From assembly GCA_021801825.1 (NCBI GenBank), contig JAJYXK010000013.1:1-45740 (forward strand): 45,740 bases of DNA, written 5' to 3'. The DNA is from a bacterium (GTDB taxonomy: Bacteria > Patescibacteriota > Minisyncoccia > UBA6257 > JAGOQP01). Each line of letters begins with the position of its first letter. Position 1 is the first letter of the stretch. The notes below the pieces were generated by a model, which saw only the letters and a program-made list of their open reading frames with translations, did not search any database and was not told the DNA's origin. Shown here piece after piece: positions 45,693 to 45,740 of the stretch. Position numbers and translations under genes: made by a program.

Positions 45693-45740
45693 ATATTAAA
45701 TTTTGTAAAGATCATCGGTCTCGCCTCTCGTCGTGCCGTC

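Noticed and set aside
1-45740. CRISPR array
   Set aside because: No regularly spaced direct repeats with unique spacers were seen.

Overview
The window looks like a contig of a low-GC, small-genome bacterium. Its gene style (split transketolase, split ComEC, streamlined AspRS) resembles Patescibacteria/CPR, but that affiliation is inferred. It falls into three parts. (1) 1-11 kb is accessory: a protein with a T9SS-type C-terminal tail, a PKD-repeat surface protein, a compact RiPP-like locus (radical SAM/SPASM protein with a PqqD-like C-terminus, an unlisted 45-aa precursor with 7 Cys, and a nearby HExxH protein), and a five-gene minus-strand nucleotide/cupin cassette. The RiPP locus and cassette lie between two ~105-bp direct copies of the PKD gene 3' end plus terminator. 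(2) 11-27.5 kb is mostly housekeeping: pentose-phosphate genes, ComEC, AspRS, an Adk-like kinase, L28, an ABC transporter, LDH and two tRNA-Pro genes. A strongly structured ~126-nt RNA candidate with its own promoter lies just upstream of the L28 gene. (3) 27.6-45.7 kb is a mobile or genomic-island segment: a CadA-like ATPase plus a thiol-redox module bracketed by related noncoding repeats, a restriction-modification system with two HEPN-motif proteins (one split by an IS982-like element), an alternating inverted-repeat (iteron-like) intergenic region, replication/regulatory-type genes, and a serine recombinase whose reading frame ends inside a tRNA-Ala gene. Best candidates for undescribed biology are the Cys-rich RiPP locus, the structured RNA before rpmB, the NTase/deaminase/cupin/DJ-1/CYTH cassette, and the HEPN pair attached to the MvaI/BcnI-type RM system. 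All family calls come from reading motifs by eye; no database search was run.
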